A stretch of 62,576 nt of DNA from Bacteroidota bacterium (GTDB lineage Bacteria > Bacteroidota > Bacteroidia > Chitinophagales > UBA10324). Both the position numbers and the translations under genes were made by a program. The stretch is taken from the NCBI GenBank assembly GCA_014190575.1, contig BJGQ01000016.1, positions 1 to 62,576 of the forward strand. The letters are read 5' to 3'. Shown piece by piece: positions 28,437 through 36,650 of this stretch (position 1 is its first letter; each line of letters starts with the position of its first letter). Under the pieces are notes generated by a model. It searched no databases and was not told the DNA's origin. It saw only the letters and a list, made by a program, of their open reading frames with translations.

Positions 28437-28455
28437 AAACGGGGCGCAATACTAA

Positions 28456-28483
28456 GGAAACATTTTTCATTTCCAAAGTTTCC
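28456..28483 (-). promoter_or_regulatory. Candidate TetR operator upstream of the efflux operon
   Basis: GGAAAC and GTTTCC face each other with 16 nt between, 20 nt from the tetR start. A nested TTTCC also pairs with the first arm at shorter spacing. Position fits a repressor site; the arms are short and the assignment is inference. Confidence 0.35.
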
Positions 28484-28534
28484 ACTGCTTTTTTATACTT
28501 TATTTTCTGTGTCGGATAATTGGGGTGGGATATT

Positions 28535-29347
28535 TTAAGCTGAACCAATAATTCTTTCCACTATTACTAAAATTCCAATCATCAGAATCACATATCCGGC
28601 AATCACTTTTAATTTATCAGCATGAATTTTTTTGGCGATGCTCCAGCTAACTATCATTCCAATCACAGTAAGAAAAGTATAAATCAATAAAAAATTCCAA
28701 CTGTAAACTTCATGCGATGTGTCAGCCGAAAAAGAAATAAGTGAGTTAAGTGTGATTAACCAAAGCGAAGTTCCGACTGCAACTTTCATATCCAAATTGA
28801 AATAAATTACCAGCACCGGAACAATTAAAAACCCTCCGCCAATTCCTAACAATCCGATTAAGATTCCGACAACAATTCCTGCAATGATTGCAGGTAAAAT
28901 ATTTTTTGAATGAATAACAACCGCATCAATTTTTCTTGGCCGAATCATATTTCTTGCAATTATGATTAACAGAATTGCAAACAATAACATCAGGTACGAA
29001 TCTTTACTGATGATAATTGAAGAAGAAAAATTTATTGAAGCAGGAAGCAATGGAACTAAGAACCGTCGGGTTACGAGAGCTGCTATCACAGATGGAATTC
29101 CCAAATACAAAACCGGCTTCCATGCAACTTGTTTTTTCATTAAATTATAAAGTGCGCCTGCAAATGATGTAACTCCAACAACAAAAACAGAATCAGGAAT
29201 TGCTTGCGTAGGTGCAATTCCCATAAAATAAACCAGCACCGGAACTGTGATAGCGGAACCACCACTACCCAATAATCCTAAACTCAACCCAATGACGAAG
29301 GCGAGTAATAATCCAATGATGTGAAACAGTGAATCGAAGGGGAACAC
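28535..29347 (-). CDS. TauE/SafE family membrane transporter
   Basis: Family members export sulfite, sulfonates or related anions, or act as permeases of unclear direction. The 270-residue protein has about eight membrane helices in two related halves. Each half starts with the family motif: LGLLGSGGSAITVPVLVYFM (~24) and IGLLGIGGGFLIVPVLVIYF (~153). No substrate-specific feature is visible. It is separated from the tetR start by about 100 nt and may have its own promoter. A heptameric repeat lies just upstream. Confidence 0.88.
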   Translation of the reverse strand: MFPFDSLFHIIGLLLAFVIGLSLGLLGSGGSAITVPVLVYFMGIAPTQAIPDSVFVVGVTSFAGALYNLMKKQVAWKPVLYLGIPSVIAALVTRRFLVPLLPASINFSSSIIISKDSYLMLLFAILLIIIARNMIRPRKIDAVVIHSKNILPAIIAGIVVGILIGLLGIGGGFLIVPVLVIYFNLDMKVAVGTSLWLITLNSLISFSADTSHEVYSWNFLLIYTFLTVIGMIVSWSIAKKIHADKLKVIAGYVILMIGILVIVERIIGSA

Positions 29348-29374
29348 GAATCTGAAATTGCGTGCGAAAGTAAT

Positions 29375-29424
29375 CAGTCGTCAGTAAATCAGTAGGCAGT
29401 TGACAGTCGGCAGTATGCAGTCTA
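29375..29424. repeat. Heptameric tandem repeat CAGTNNN x7 upstream of tauE-like gene
   Basis: Seven units beginning CAGT: CAGTCGT, CAGTAAAT (one extra base), CAGTAGG, CAGTTGA, CAGTCGG, CAGTATG, CAGTCTA. The words match those between rpoA and rplQ (CAGTTGA and CAGTAGG occur in both). It lies in the 165-nt gap between the transporter and a small secreted protein gene. Confidence 0.85.
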
Positions 29425-29461
29425 TAATAATTCTCCTTCTAATATGTCTCTTTCAAAAAAC

Positions 29462-29492
29462 AAAAAGACGACACATTGCTGCGCCGCCTTTT
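29462..29492 (-). terminator. Possible terminator after the small secreted protein gene
   Basis: On the minus strand AAAAGGCGGC pairs with GTCGTCTTTT (with two G-T pairs) around a loop, then TTGTTTTTTG follows. It lies 21 nt after the stop of the gene at 29513-29866. Confidence 0.5.
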
Positions 29493-29512
29493 GTTTGATG
29501 GTTTCGTACTCA

Positions 29513-29866
29513 TCATCTCGATGGGCCACCACCGGCCTCTCCCTCAGTACCGGCAGAGCCTGACGAAACCATATTTTTCTTATCCATTGCCTGAATCTTT
29601 TGTTGGATGCGATGAGCCAACTGTACAAGCGGATAAATCACTGTTTCTTCTGATTCTTTCTGGAGTATGTCCAGCACATTTTGCGTTTTATTTTCTGTTT
29701 TGATTTCGGTTTGCATGGCTGTTTTGCTGCAATCGTTTGTGACCAAAACTATTTTCACTTCAGTTGTTTGTGTTTTCTTATTGTTTCTTCCATCTCCTGT
29801 TTGTGCGAAGGTCATTGCCGGAGCAATTGCGAGGAGAACGATTAAAATAGTTGCGAATTTTTTCAT
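29513..29866 (-). CDS. Small secreted hypothetical protein
   Basis: From the ATG at MKKFATILIVLLAIAPAMTF the product is 117 residues with a clear Sec signal peptide cleaved after FAQ. A start 10 codons upstream exists but would add a hydrophilic stretch before the signal. The mature part is basic then helical (ESEETVIYPLVQLAHRIQQK) and ends in a Gly/Ser-rich tail. I do not recognise a family. It lies downstream of the PspC gene on the same strand, with a 81-nt gap. Confidence 0.55.
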   Translation of the reverse strand: MKKFATILIVLLAIAPAMTFAQTGDGRNNKKTQTTEVKIVLVTNDCSKTAMQTEIKTENKTQNVLDILQKESEETVIYPLVQLAHRIQQKIQAMDKKNMVSSGSAGTEGEAGGGPSR

Positions 29867-29947
29867 CGGAGAGAAATTCTTTTTTGTTGTGTTCATGAGC
29901 TAAGCGTGGATGGGTTACTAAAAGTTACAGCTGATTTAAAATTATTT

Positions 29948-31612
29948 TTAGTCAACATTGATTTCATAATTAATACCATGTATTCTTTTCTTCTTTTTGG
30001 GTTGGTCGTTCGAGAAATCTTTGCATTCCAATCCGTCCTTTGTCATCAGCCAGGTGTGACCACCCATTTCCCAATCGTAAGTGTCGGTTGTGTTTTGCAC
30101 ATCCGATAAAATCATTCGCGCATCTTTCTCTAAGTAAACTGATTTACCTACAGGTAATTTCAGAATCATATCTACATTTTGTCCGCGGAATTTATTGTCG
30201 GTTTCAATCAGACAAACCGGTGACAGCGTTAAAGTATTTCCACTCATTACATAATGATATTCTGTTTCGCCTGCCAGGTTTCTTGCTTCCATTGAAGTGC
30301 TTCCGCGTGAGCGACGAATAATCACCAATTCTGCAGAATCAGTTTTCGAAGGTTGAATATCGAGTGATACAGTTCTGATGTAAAGCGAATCTTCTTTGTC
30401 GGTCAAATAAATGCCATGAAAAAATTCGCTGTATTCTTTTTCCTTTTCGCGCCATTCGATTCTATTCGGACTAACATCTAATTTCAAAGTATCACCAACC
30501 ATTGTGAGCGTAGTTGCCTCACGATTGCTTCCTTCTTTCGCAAATTCTTTTCCGAGTTTCACTCCCTGGTAAGTTGCCATTCCCACACCAGCGAGCCAGA
30601 AAATCAGCATCACCAATCCAACACTTTTAAGATGAAGATTTACATTGAATAAAATCCGGATTCCATTTAATAATAAAAGCACGAGCGGAATTCCAACGAC
30701 CAAAATTGAACCGGTGATAAGCCATCCTAAATCAACATTGGAAAAAAGCATGTGGGTGAAAACTGCTGGAAGAGCAAACGAAAAAACTCCGAACAAACTG
30801 AACACTGCAATCGTTAGCCCAACCAATAATGCTATACTTATTAGTGTAATAAAAAATCCGAAAATTTTTCCAATCACCTGAAAAACACGAGTGAAAACTT
30901 CACCTATAAAAGAGCCAACACGCGCTGAATTATTTCTGATTTTCTGGCGAGTGTTTTCTGAATTCATTTCCTTGCCGAATTCCTGCACGCGGTCTTTTAC
31001 ATTATTCATTTCTTCACGAATATTTTTTTCGATGTTCGAAATGTTTACGCGCTCGCCACGCATTTCTAATTTTTCCGCAGTGGTTCTTGCAGCAGGAATA
31101 ATCAACCACAAAATCAGGTACAAAATCAAACCTGTTCCTGCGAAGAAGAATGAAAGTGCAAAAGCCAATCGCAACCATATCGGGTCGAAATCAAAATATG
31201 CTGCGATGCCTGAGCAAACACCTCCGAATACTTTTTCATCAACATTCCTGTAGAAGCGTTTGTTGCCACTTGTTGTATAAGTAGTTCCTGTTGTTGAAGA
31301 TGAAGAAGACGATTGCGATGATGACTGCGAAGATTGTTGAGTGCTTTCGGCACCTGCAACTTCTTCCGGATTTCCCATTGCCTCAATCACAGCATTCACT
31401 TCATCGAGTGTGATTACATTTTTTGCTTCAGAAACTTTTTCTGAAAACATTTCTGCAATGCGGCTTTCAATGTCGTGAATGATTTCGTCATTACCCTGAG
31501 TCGAGCTGAAATGACTTTTTAATTTTTCGAGATATTGCTTCAGTTTGTCGTAAGCATTCTCATCTATATGGAAAACAATTCCACTTAGGTTGATGGTGAT
31601 AGTTCTGTTCAT
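29948..31612 (-). CDS. PspC domain membrane protein with extended N- and C-terminal domains
   Basis: PspC proteins act with envelope-stress systems. The 554-residue protein has an N-terminal region (~1-90) starting MNRTITINLSGIVFHIDENA with acidic helices, a Ser/Thr/Gln linker (~92-117), the PspC domain (~118-178: RFYRNVDEKVFGGVCSGIAA, YFDFDPIWLRL), then four more membrane helices (~235-345), and a long soluble C-terminal domain (~350-554) that resembles a beta-helical DUF2807-like or adhesin head. The stop of the PadR gene is 3 nt upstream, so the two are one operon. This PadR-PspC pairing is frequent in Bacteroidota. Confidence 0.88.
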   Translation of the reverse strand: MNRTITINLSGIVFHIDENAYDKLKQYLEKLKSHFSSTQGNDEIIHDIESRIAEMFSEKVSEAKNVITLDEVNAVIEAMGNPEEVAGAESTQQSSQSSSQSSSSSSTTGTTYTTSGNKRFYRNVDEKVFGGVCSGIAAYFDFDPIWLRLAFALSFFFAGTGLILYLILWLIIPAARTTAEKLEMRGERVNISNIEKNIREEMNNVKDRVQEFGKEMNSENTRQKIRNNSARVGSFIGEVFTRVFQVIGKIFGFFITLISIALLVGLTIAVFSLFGVFSFALPAVFTHMLFSNVDLGWLITGSILVVGIPLVLLLLNGIRILFNVNLHLKSVGLVMLIFWLAGVGMATYQGVKLGKEFAKEGSNREATTLTMVGDTLKLDVSPNRIEWREKEKEYSEFFHGIYLTDKEDSLYIRTVSLDIQPSKTDSAELVIIRRSRGSTSMEARNLAGETEYHYVMSGNTLTLSPVCLIETDNKFRGQNVDMILKLPVGKSVYLEKDARMILSDVQNTTDTYDWEMGGHTWLMTKDGLECKDFSNDQPKKKKRIHGINYEINVD

Positions 31613-31615
31613 GAC

Positions 31616-31951
31616 TTAATGGGATTTTTTTGTGGTTAATGAAACAGCCGCTTCCAGTTCGGTCCAGGTCTTTTGCAATTCTTTCAGAAATTTTTCGCCA
31701 AGCCCTGTGAGCTTGTAGTATTTCCGGGGTGGTCCGCTCTTACTCTCTACCCATTGGTAGGTGAGGTAACCATCGTTTTTGAGGCGCGTGAGAATCGGGT
31801 ACAGTGTTCCTTCCACCACCAGCAACTTGGCAATCTTCATCTTCTCAATAATTTCTGAAGCATAGCATTCGTCGTCGCTGTAAATGATGGAGAGAATACA
31901 GAACTCCAGGATTCCCTTTCGCATCTGCGCTTTAGTATTCTCGATGTCCAT
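31616..31951 (-). CDS. PadR family transcriptional regulator
   Basis: With the start at MDIENTKAQMRKGILEFCIL the product is 111 residues, the normal size for the short PadR group; a TTG or ATG start 15 codons upstream would add an unrelated tail. The winged helix spans ~8-90 (LVVEGTLYPILTRLKNDGYL is the recognition helix and wing), and the C-terminal helix mediates dimer formation. It sits directly before the PspC gene (3-nt gap), which it probably regulates, along with itself, through a palindrome just upstream. Confidence 0.93.
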   Translation of the reverse strand: MDIENTKAQMRKGILEFCILSIIYSDDECYASEIIEKMKIAKLLVVEGTLYPILTRLKNDGYLTYQWVESKSGPPRKYYKLTGLGEKFLKELQKTWTELEAAVSLTTKKSH

Positions 31952-31975
31952 GATTTGAAATTTTGTTTGACGATG

Positions 31976-32015
31976 CAAATATAAATACAAAACCATGAAC
32001 TATGCAATACATAGT
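31976..32015 (-). promoter_or_regulatory. Promoter and palindromic operator of the PadR-PspC operon
   Basis: The 17-bp inverted repeat ACTATG-CAATA-CATAGT (31999-32015) lies 47 nt upstream of padR. On the minus strand it overlaps the TTG of a -33 element, and TATATTTG (complement of 31976-31983, fits TAnnTTTG) lies 21 nt on. A PadR dimer bound to the palindrome would block the promoter. Confidence 0.6.
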
Positions 32016-32220
32016 ACCATTTATTTTTTAGTAGTGGCTTTAGAACGGTAGTGGGTTAAGAATTTATTTTCATCATTTCTCCAATGAAAAGTCGGGTTTT
32101 ATTAGTTTAGAAATTCGTTGAAAAATAATTTAAAAATTCTTTAAAATATTTTTTTGAAAAGGCAGAAAAGTGGTTTGGAAGGAAAAAAGTATCTTCACAA
32201 AAATTGAAAAATCAGATTTC

Positions 32221-32742
32221 ATGGTAACCTCTTTAAACAAAAAATTAAGTGTAACAGTATTTATTTCTATCGTTTCAATAAGTGCAGCAACTATTTTATG
32301 TTATAAATATTTTAAGACGAAAGAGGAATTGAACACTATGACTCAGCAATATCACGAACTGATTCAGTTGAATGCTTCGAAAGAAAAACAAATTGAAACC
32401 AATGATTTCAGTAAGCAATACGACAGTGAAATTGAAACTGTTAAGCGAAACCTGAACAGCAATCTTCGGGTGGTGACAGATGGGTTTGATGTGAAGCCGC
32501 TTGGCGGAATTTATAATGCTTATATAAAAGTGATTAACAATACCGACTACCAGATGGAATCAATTGAGATGCGTGTTTCATACCTGAACGAAAAAGGCGC
32601 TGAGGTAGATTACTTAACCGGACCCTATTATAAAATACTTCCGAACTCAGCAAAGCGAATTCAAATCAGAGATTCGAAAAGAGGAACACAATTGAAAGCC
32701 GCTATTACAAAAGTTTATTGTGCGGCTTTGGGATTGAATTAA
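32221..32742 (+). CDS. Hypothetical single-pass membrane protein
   Basis: The 173-residue protein (start at MVTSLNKKLSVTVFISIVSI; a start 17 codons upstream is possible but adds a charged tail) has one N-terminal membrane segment (~9-29), a coiled-coil stretch (~33-70, KTKEELNTMTQQYHELIQLN) and a C-terminal domain (~80-173) with beta strands such as GGIYNAYIKVINNTDYQMES. That segment resembles FxLYD-type beta domains, where an N-terminal strand carries a solvent-facing motif. Function unknown. It precedes lspA by 36 nt. Confidence 0.6.
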   Translation: MVTSLNKKLSVTVFISIVSISAATILCYKYFKTKEELNTMTQQYHELIQLNASKEKQIETNDFSKQYDSEIETVKRNLNSNLRVVTDGFDVKPLGGIYNAYIKVINNTDYQMESIEMRVSYLNEKGAEVDYLTGPYYKILPNSAKRIQIRDSKRGTQLKAAITKVYCAALGLN

Positions 32743-32778
32743 GATGTAAAATTGCACTCTGATAAATTCATTCCGAAA

Positions 32779-33303
32779 ATGAAACCCTGGTTAAAAATAG
32801 TTTTTTTCTGTATTGCTGTTTCTTCGTTTGTTGGTTGCGACCAGGTGACAAAGAATTTAGCGAAAACACATCTGATGGATGGTCACATTGTTTCATATCT
32901 TAACAACACTTTTGTGTTGAAGTATGCTGAGAACACCGGCGCATTTTTAAGTATGGGAAACGAACTTTCTGATACAGTAAGTTTCTGGATTTTTATTGCA
33001 CTGCCGATTATTTTCCTGATTGGATTATTTGTTTTTGTGTTGCTGAAATTACGCGAGTTGAGTTTGATGAAACTGCTCGGTTTCGCTTTAATTCTCGCCG
33101 GCGGAATGGGCAATGTGATTGACCGCATTTTATACGACCGACATGTAACTGATTTTATGATTCTCGGCATTCAGAATGTGCGCACCGGCATTTTCAATTT
33201 TGCCGATTTATTTGTTTCGGTTGGCGCAGTTACACTCCTGCTTTTTTATCGCACCAAAAAAGAGGAGAATCTGAAAGTGTCAGATAACCAGCCGACAGAA
33301 TAG
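32779..33303 (+). CDS. lspA: Lipoprotein signal peptidase (signal peptidase II)
   Basis: LspA cleaves the signal peptide of prolipoproteins after lipid attachment to the Cys. The ATG gives a 174-residue protein; a TTG nine codons upstream would extend it. The aspartyl-protease dyad motifs are intact: GNVIDRILYDRHVTDF (first Asp region) and FNFADLFVSVGAV (second Asp), and NTGAFLS is the conserved early motif. Four membrane helices. It is the most likely processor of the many lipoproteins in this window. Confidence 0.95.
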   Translation: MKPWLKIVFFCIAVSSFVGCDQVTKNLAKTHLMDGHIVSYLNNTFVLKYAENTGAFLSMGNELSDTVSFWIFIALPIIFLIGLFVFVLLKLRELSLMKLLGFALILAGGMGNVIDRILYDRHVTDFMILGIQNVRTGIFNFADLFVSVGAVTLLLFYRTKKEENLKVSDNQPTE

Positions 33304-33351
33304 CACGACGGTTTCATAGCTTTTACTTTAGCGAAATAAATTCATCTGCTG

Positions 33352-33381
33352 CCCAACCATTCAGATATCATTTCTCGTGTA
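33352..33381 (+). promoter_or_regulatory. Predicted ECF-type promoter of the T9SS/sigma/barrel operon
   Basis: CCCAACCATTCAG followed by TCGTGTA, with 17 nt between AACC (33355-33358) and CGTGTA (33376-33381). An almost identical element with identical spacing lies at 36541-36570. The AACC/CGTnTA layout is that of ECF-sigma promoters. The leader to the first gene is about 35 nt. Confidence 0.6.
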
Positions 33382-33420
33382 TGCAGGTAGAGTGCTAATT
33401 CAAATTAAAAATTGAGTGAA

Positions 33421-34347
33421 ATGAAATTAAAAATTTTAGTTCTGTTCCTTGTTTGCGCTTTGTTCGCATTCAAATCACAGGCACAGCTTTTTTTTACTGT
33501 TTCCGGTCAAATTTCAAATACAAATTTTGCGACTGTTGCAATCGCTATTGAACATTCTGATTCAATGGGATTTCCAATGGTTGATAGCACGAATACAGAT
33601 ACAGGAGGATTTTTCACATTCACATTTTTCCTAAATTCATTTGATTCAATTAAATGCAGTTATAATAATTGTATTGGTGTTGTAACTGATACAATCTTTC
33701 CTACTTTCGGTTCTATTCAAGCAATTTGGAATTCAGATTACTGTCCACCTATTCCTCCACCCGATTCATGCACTGTTATATTCACTTCAAACTACTGTAC
33801 TTGTAACGATACTTTTTTTCTTGAGTTGGATACATCCGGATTGGGTACTAAAACTTTACTCTGGAATTTTGGTGATGGAAATTCTTCTGTTCAAACTTAT
33901 CCGTATCATGAATTCAGTTCACTTGATTTATTTGATGTATGTCTCCAAGTAATTTCAGTAACCAATCAGGATACAGTTTGCAGTTTTTGTCATCAGATTG
34001 GTTTTGATAACAATGGAAATGTGGTGACACGAACAGAAAGGTCGGGTTTGATTATAAAAGTGATTGCTCCGGGAACAAAAATTATTGATGAAGCTCTTTC
34101 TAATTCCATTGCTGTTTTCCCAAATCCTTCGGGAAATAATGCGAGTGTGAATTTTTATACTGATGAAGAAAATATTTACGAATTGAAAATTTTCAACTTA
34201 ATTGGTCAGGAAGTAAAATCATTTTCGGAAAAAGCAGTGAAAGGAAACAATATCTACCATTTTAATTTGAATGAACTCGCCGCCGGAAATTATTTTATCA
34301 CTGTAAAATCCGGAGGAAAAAGATTGACGACTGTGTTTGCTAAATGA
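33421..34347 (+). CDS. Secreted PKD-like protein with T9SS sorting domain, first gene of the sigma-factor operon
   Basis: With the start at MKLKILVLFLVCALFAFKSQ (a TTG three codons earlier is unlikely) the product is 308 residues. Order: signal peptide to about residue 21, a beta-rich N-terminal domain (~22-115), a PKD-like domain (~120-195) with LLWNFGDGNSSVQTYPYHEF, and a C-terminal type IX sorting domain (~230-308: SIAVFPNPSGNNASVNFYTD, LAAGNYFITVKSGGKRL). It is exported across the outer membrane and probably anchored at the surface. The stop lies 4 nt before the sigma-factor gene, which is unusual and ties the secreted protein to the regulator. Confidence 0.82.
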   Translation: MKLKILVLFLVCALFAFKSQAQLFFTVSGQISNTNFATVAIAIEHSDSMGFPMVDSTNTDTGGFFTFTFFLNSFDSIKCSYNNCIGVVTDTIFPTFGSIQAIWNSDYCPPIPPPDSCTVIFTSNYCTCNDTFFLELDTSGLGTKTLLWNFGDGNSSVQTYPYHEFSSLDLFDVCLQVISVTNQDTVCSFCHQIGFDNNGNVVTRTERSGLIIKVIAPGTKIIDEALSNSIAVFPNPSGNNASVNFYTDEENIYELKIFNLIGQEVKSFSEKAVKGNNIYHFNLNELAAGNYFITVKSGGKRLTTVFAK

Positions 34348-34351
34348 ATGA

Positions 34352-34918
34352 ATGACGGAACAATTAATCAATAACGAACTGATTAAATCCTGCATTAATC
34401 AGGACCGAAGAGCACAAAACATGCTTTACAAAAATTCCTATGCCCGCCTCATGAACATCTGCCGCCGCTATGCACGCAACAGCGAGGAAGCGAGGGAACT
34501 TTTCACAATAGGGTTTCTGAAAATTCTGAACAACTTAGAGAAGTATCAATCACAAATGCCGTTCGAGTCCTGGATTTCGAGAGTGATGATTAACACCATA
34601 ATTGACGAACACCGCAAGCATTTAAATTTCAATCAGCATCATCAGTTTATTGACAGTGATGAACTGGAATTTAAAAATGCGGCGGATATAAATGAATACG
34701 AAAAACAAATGAATACCGAGCAGGCATTGAGCATGCTCAAACAATTACCCGAAGCAACACGCAAAGTTTTTTCGCTTTTTGCCATTGACGAATACACCCA
34801 CAAAGAAATAGCTGCAGCGCTTGGCATTTCAGAAAACACCAGCAAGTGGCATGTGAGTGATGCGCGGAAAAAACTGATGAAACAATTGAGTACAACTTTT
34901 AAAACAGAACAAGTCTGA
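34352..34918 (+). CDS. RNA polymerase sigma factor, ECF type
   Basis: ECF sigma factors recruit RNA polymerase to special promoters after a signal. The 188-residue protein contains region 2 (~25-90: YARLMNICRRYARNSEEARE, WISRVMINTIIDEHRK) and region 4 (~125-180: LKQLPEATRKVFSLFAIDEY, THKEIAAALGISENTSKWHV), with the HTH for the -35 element. No region 3 is present. The stop codon overlaps the ATG of the next gene by one base (TGATG), so it is co-translated with its likely anti-sigma partner. Its probable targets carry the two CCCAACC/CGTGTA sites in this locus. Confidence 0.92.
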   Translation: MTEQLINNELIKSCINQDRRAQNMLYKNSYARLMNICRRYARNSEEARELFTIGFLKILNNLEKYQSQMPFESWISRVMINTIIDEHRKHLNFNQHHQFIDSDELEFKNAADINEYEKQMNTEQALSMLKQLPEATRKVFSLFAIDEYTHKEIAAALGISENTSKWHVSDARKKLMKQLSTTFKTEQV

Positions 34919-36525
34919 TGGAAAACAAAAAGAAAAATCCACTCGACGAATTGTTCAGACGAAAGCTGAATGAAGAGCAGCTTGCGCCCGACGATTTGTT
35001 GTGGGATGAAATTGAAACAAAACTGGAAACGAAAAAAACAAGCCGTCGTTTTGGATTATGGGTTTTGATTGGTGCGCTTTTGTTGTGCGGAGTTGCGTCG
35101 TACTTCGCGTTCTTCAATAATCATTCTTCCGTTTCTCCTGTTGTAGCTAAGAAAGTTGCTTCAACTGAAAATAAAATTTCAGGTAATGAAATTCCATTGA
35201 ATTCAACCTCTTCTTCAACTTCCACCTCAACTAATTCTGTTCCTTATAATAACTCTTCAACTACAAATTCAACTTCAACTTCATCTTCAAACAGTAACGA
35301 TTCAAAATCAAATTCAAGTTCTGCAAATAAAAATTCATCCGTAGAAAAAAATAATTCTTCAGTTGTAAATAAAACAACCGAACCAAAAAATTCTTCTTCT
35401 AGAAATCAAACAACTATTGTAAAAAATTCTCCTTCCGAAAATTTATCTGCTTCAAGTAAAAATACTGATAAGCCCATTGAAAAAAAATCATCGAATGAAA
35501 TAAAGAAGAATGAATATTCTTTAATCACAAATTCAAATTCAGTGAGCAATGCAAAAACTGGAATTGATAACTCTCAGAAAGAAATTTCTAATCCCGTTTC
35601 AAATTCAAAGAATGAAACTGCGAATCCTGTTTCGGAAAATTCAGATTCACCTACCGGGAATATTTCGAACGATTCAATAACACAAATTCAAAATACAAAT
35701 CCAACAAACACTGAGATTACTGCTATTACTGACGATAAAACTCTACCTGATACTGCTGCAATTGTAAAACCTATAACACCTGTTGCAGCAAACCCAACTC
35801 CGGTAGCACCTGAAAAAAAATCAAAATGGTTTGTTGAAATCGGAAGCAGTTATCTGAATAATACTCAAGGGCTCGGCAATCACAATTCGTTTTCAAATTC
35901 AGTAGAACAACAGATTGATACTTTATATTATCAGGCAAGATACAAGAATGAAAAATCAGCAGCCACTTTTAATTACAATTTCAATATCGGAATGAAGGTG
36001 AAAAATTTTCAATTCAAATCAGGAATTGATGTAATGCGCTTCGGAGAAAATATACAGTACGACAATCGTGGATTGTGTTTTACCATTGAGGGAAATCCTG
36101 CTCTTGGGTACGATACTTTGCAAGTTCACTCACAAGTTAATAATGCAATTAGTTCGCGCAATGGAAAATCAGTAAATACTTATCTCGGTATTCCGCTTGA
36201 GGTGAATTATTCCATTCCATTAAAAATTCTGAAACTGCAATTTGGGTTGGGCGGATTTGCTTCTACTCCTTTAAAATGGAATTCATACTACCTGAATAAA
36301 ACTGTTACAGGTTTAGAAAATCCTTTCGATTTGAAAATGATTAAATCCATTGTTTTAGGTTATACATTCAATGCCGGTGTTACTGTTCCGATTTCAAAAC
36401 ATTTTGATGCAGTGCTCAATTATGATTTCAGGCAAACAATGAGTCCGATTGAAAAAACAGAATACGGAACTAAAAAAGTTTATAAATCATCAGGCGCGAT
36501 TCTCAGTTTGCGATACAATTTCTAA
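34918..36525 (+). CDS. Probable anti-sigma membrane protein with C-terminal outer-membrane beta-barrel
   Basis: The 535-residue protein has a cytoplasmic N-terminus (~1-42, NPLDELFRRKLNEEQLAPDD, LLWDEIETKLE) of the type found in Bacteroidota anti-sigma or sigma-linked proteins. One membrane helix follows (~45-66, FGLWVLIGALLLCGVASYFA), then a Ser/Asn/Thr-rich low-complexity stretch (~70-295, about 225 residues). The C-terminal domain (~300-535) has alternating strands and ends in LSLRYNF, the aromatic terminus of outer-membrane barrels. No signal peptidase site follows the helix. Inferred: one end in the cytoplasm, the other in the outer membrane, joined by a long linker through the periplasm. 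It is translationally coupled to the sigma gene. Confidence 0.75.
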   Translation: MENKKKNPLDELFRRKLNEEQLAPDDLLWDEIETKLETKKTSRRFGLWVLIGALLLCGVASYFAFFNNHSSVSPVVAKKVASTENKISGNEIPLNSTSSSTSTSTNSVPYNNSSTTNSTSTSSSNSNDSKSNSSSANKNSSVEKNNSSVVNKTTEPKNSSSRNQTTIVKNSPSENLSASSKNTDKPIEKKSSNEIKKNEYSLITNSNSVSNAKTGIDNSQKEISNPVSNSKNETANPVSENSDSPTGNISNDSITQIQNTNPTNTEITAITDDKTLPDTAAIVKPITPVAANPTPVAPEKKSKWFVEIGSSYLNNTQGLGNHNSFSNSVEQQIDTLYYQARYKNEKSAATFNYNFNIGMKVKNFQFKSGIDVMRFGENIQYDNRGLCFTIEGNPALGYDTLQVHSQVNNAISSRNGKSVNTYLGIPLEVNYSIPLKILKLQFGLGGFASTPLKWNSYYLNKTVTGLENPFDLKMIKSIVLGYTFNAGVTVPISKHFDAVLNYDFRQTMSPIEKTEYGTKKVYKSSGAILSLRYNF

Positions 36526-36540
36526 ACTAAAAAATTTTAA

Positions 36541-36570
36541 CCCAACCATTCAGTAATAAATCTTCGTGTA
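36541..36570 (+). promoter_or_regulatory. Second predicted ECF-type promoter, before the large PKD protein
   Basis: CCCAACCATTCAG and CGTGTA with 17 nt between AACC (36544-36547) and CGTGTA (36565-36570), as in the element at 33352-33381. It lies 15 nt after the barrel gene and 80 nt before the next gene. Confidence 0.6.
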
Positions 36571-36650
36571 CATAAATAAGAAGACATTGAAGCTTCAATC
36601 AGAAATAAAAAACTTAAAAATTCTAACTCTACTTTTAAAACCTTAATAAA

